Part shown: positions 37,203 to 37,305 of the stretch, in pieces
How positions within the stretch are numbered: position 1 is the stretch's first letter
How the letters are laid out: each line of letters starts with the position of its first letter
IMG/VR virus record: IMGVR_UViG_3300023174_003468
Coordinates: 1 to 37,305 of that record
DNA length: 37,305 nucleotides
DNA from: a virus
Reading direction: 5' to 3' (one strand)
Notes under the pieces: model-generated
What the model was told of the DNA's origin: nothing
Databases searched by the model: none
What the model saw: only the letters and a program-made list of their open reading frames with translations
Made by a program: the position numbers and the translations under genes

Positions 37203-37305
37203 ATGTTTGGTACTAATGAAATTATTGGCAAGAAGTATTTTAAAGACGCACCCACAGACAGTTTGTTTGTGACCAGTATGTTCTTTACCCTGCAAGGTGA
37301 AGGTC
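37203..37305 (+). CDS. queE: QueE, 7-carboxy-7-deazaguanine synthase (3' cut by window edge)
   Basis: Only the first 34 residues are present: MFGTNEIIGKKYFKDAPTDS, then VTSMFFTLQGEG. The F-x-T-L-Q-G-E-G motif is the N-terminal hallmark of QueE, a radical SAM enzyme that turns 6-carboxytetrahydropterin into 7-carboxy-7-deazaguanine. The C-x-x-x-C-x-x-C cluster would lie beyond the edge. I choose ATG 37203 because the nearby ATG at 37196 is out of frame with the motif. With folE, the queD-like gene and dpdA it completes the visible pathway to a 7-deazaguanine. Confidence 0.8.
   Translation, partial: MFGTNEIIGKKYFKDAPTDSLFVTSMFFTLQGEG

Noticed and set aside
1-37305. tRNA genes, CRISPR arrays, insertion sequences, intact homing endonucleases
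   Set aside because: I saw no cloverleaf-like sequence, spaced direct repeats, transposase motifs, or LAGLIDADG, GIY-YIG or HNH signatures. A tRNAscan run would be the decisive check for tRNAs.

Overview
The window is a piece of a large tailed-phage genome of the T4-like (myovirus) type. I infer a marine or aquatic host from small-protein families I associate with cyanophages and other marine T4-like phages. Every convincing gene lies on the + strand and the genes are tightly packed: ATGA and TAATG overlaps are common and no gene-free stretch exceeds about 160 bases. T4-type replication genes fix the identification: a family B DNA polymerase (gp43), a sliding clamp (gp45) and a DsbA-like late-transcription protein. 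I see no tRNA, CRISPR array, transposase or intact homing endonuclease.

Layout. (1) 1-3.0 kb: the 3' end of a ClpA-like AAA+ unfoldase and four small or unrecognised phage genes. (2) 3.0-16.4 kb: a cargo-like island. It encodes a nucleotidyltransferase, a glycosyltransferase, a 1183-residue multidomain protein (nucleotidyltransferase, zincin protease, DUF4258-like, deaminase and GH19 lysozyme/chitinase domains), a ParB-like/GNAT fusion, a methyltransferase, a GP88-like Cys-cluster protein, a Dps ferritin and several mosaic proteins. Many start with short leaders of the type M-R-A-Q-E-F-V-A-E|A and contain internal V-A-E or L-x-E linkers. These resemble the capsid-targeting and prohead-protease sites of T4 internal proteins, so I infer that many products are packaged in the capsid, cut during maturation and injected. 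Two contain buried twin-arginine (Tat-like) signals just after such a site. (3) 16.4-21.5 kb: replication module (DsbA-like, polymerase, methyltransferase-like protein, clamp, small membrane protein). (4) 21.4-25.1 kb: DpdA-type DNA guanine transglycosylase, a tightly coupled unknown gene, a T-fold protein, a 2-oxoglutarate-oxygenase-like protein and small genes. (5) 25.1-37.1 kb: GT-B and GT-A glycosyltransferases, GalE-like and other epimerases, a minimal DegT aminotransferase, an E1 alpha/beta pair, an SDR and a short UDP-sugar dehydrogenase. Interspersed are folE, a queD-like gene and, at the right edge, the start of queE.

How it fits together. FolE, the QueD-like protein and QueE make 7-carboxy-7-deazaguanine from GTP, and DpdA inserts 7-deazaguanine bases into DNA. 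The window therefore encodes most of a phage DNA-guanine hypermodification system, with no QueC visible here. folE, queD, queE, the clamp and dsbA each sit behind a host-sigma70-like promoter with a 16-17 bp spacer. Several cargo or virion-type genes instead have a TAAATA (T4-late-like) element only 5-7 bases before the start codon. This suggests an early modification/replication set and a late virion/cargo set, which I infer from sequence alone.
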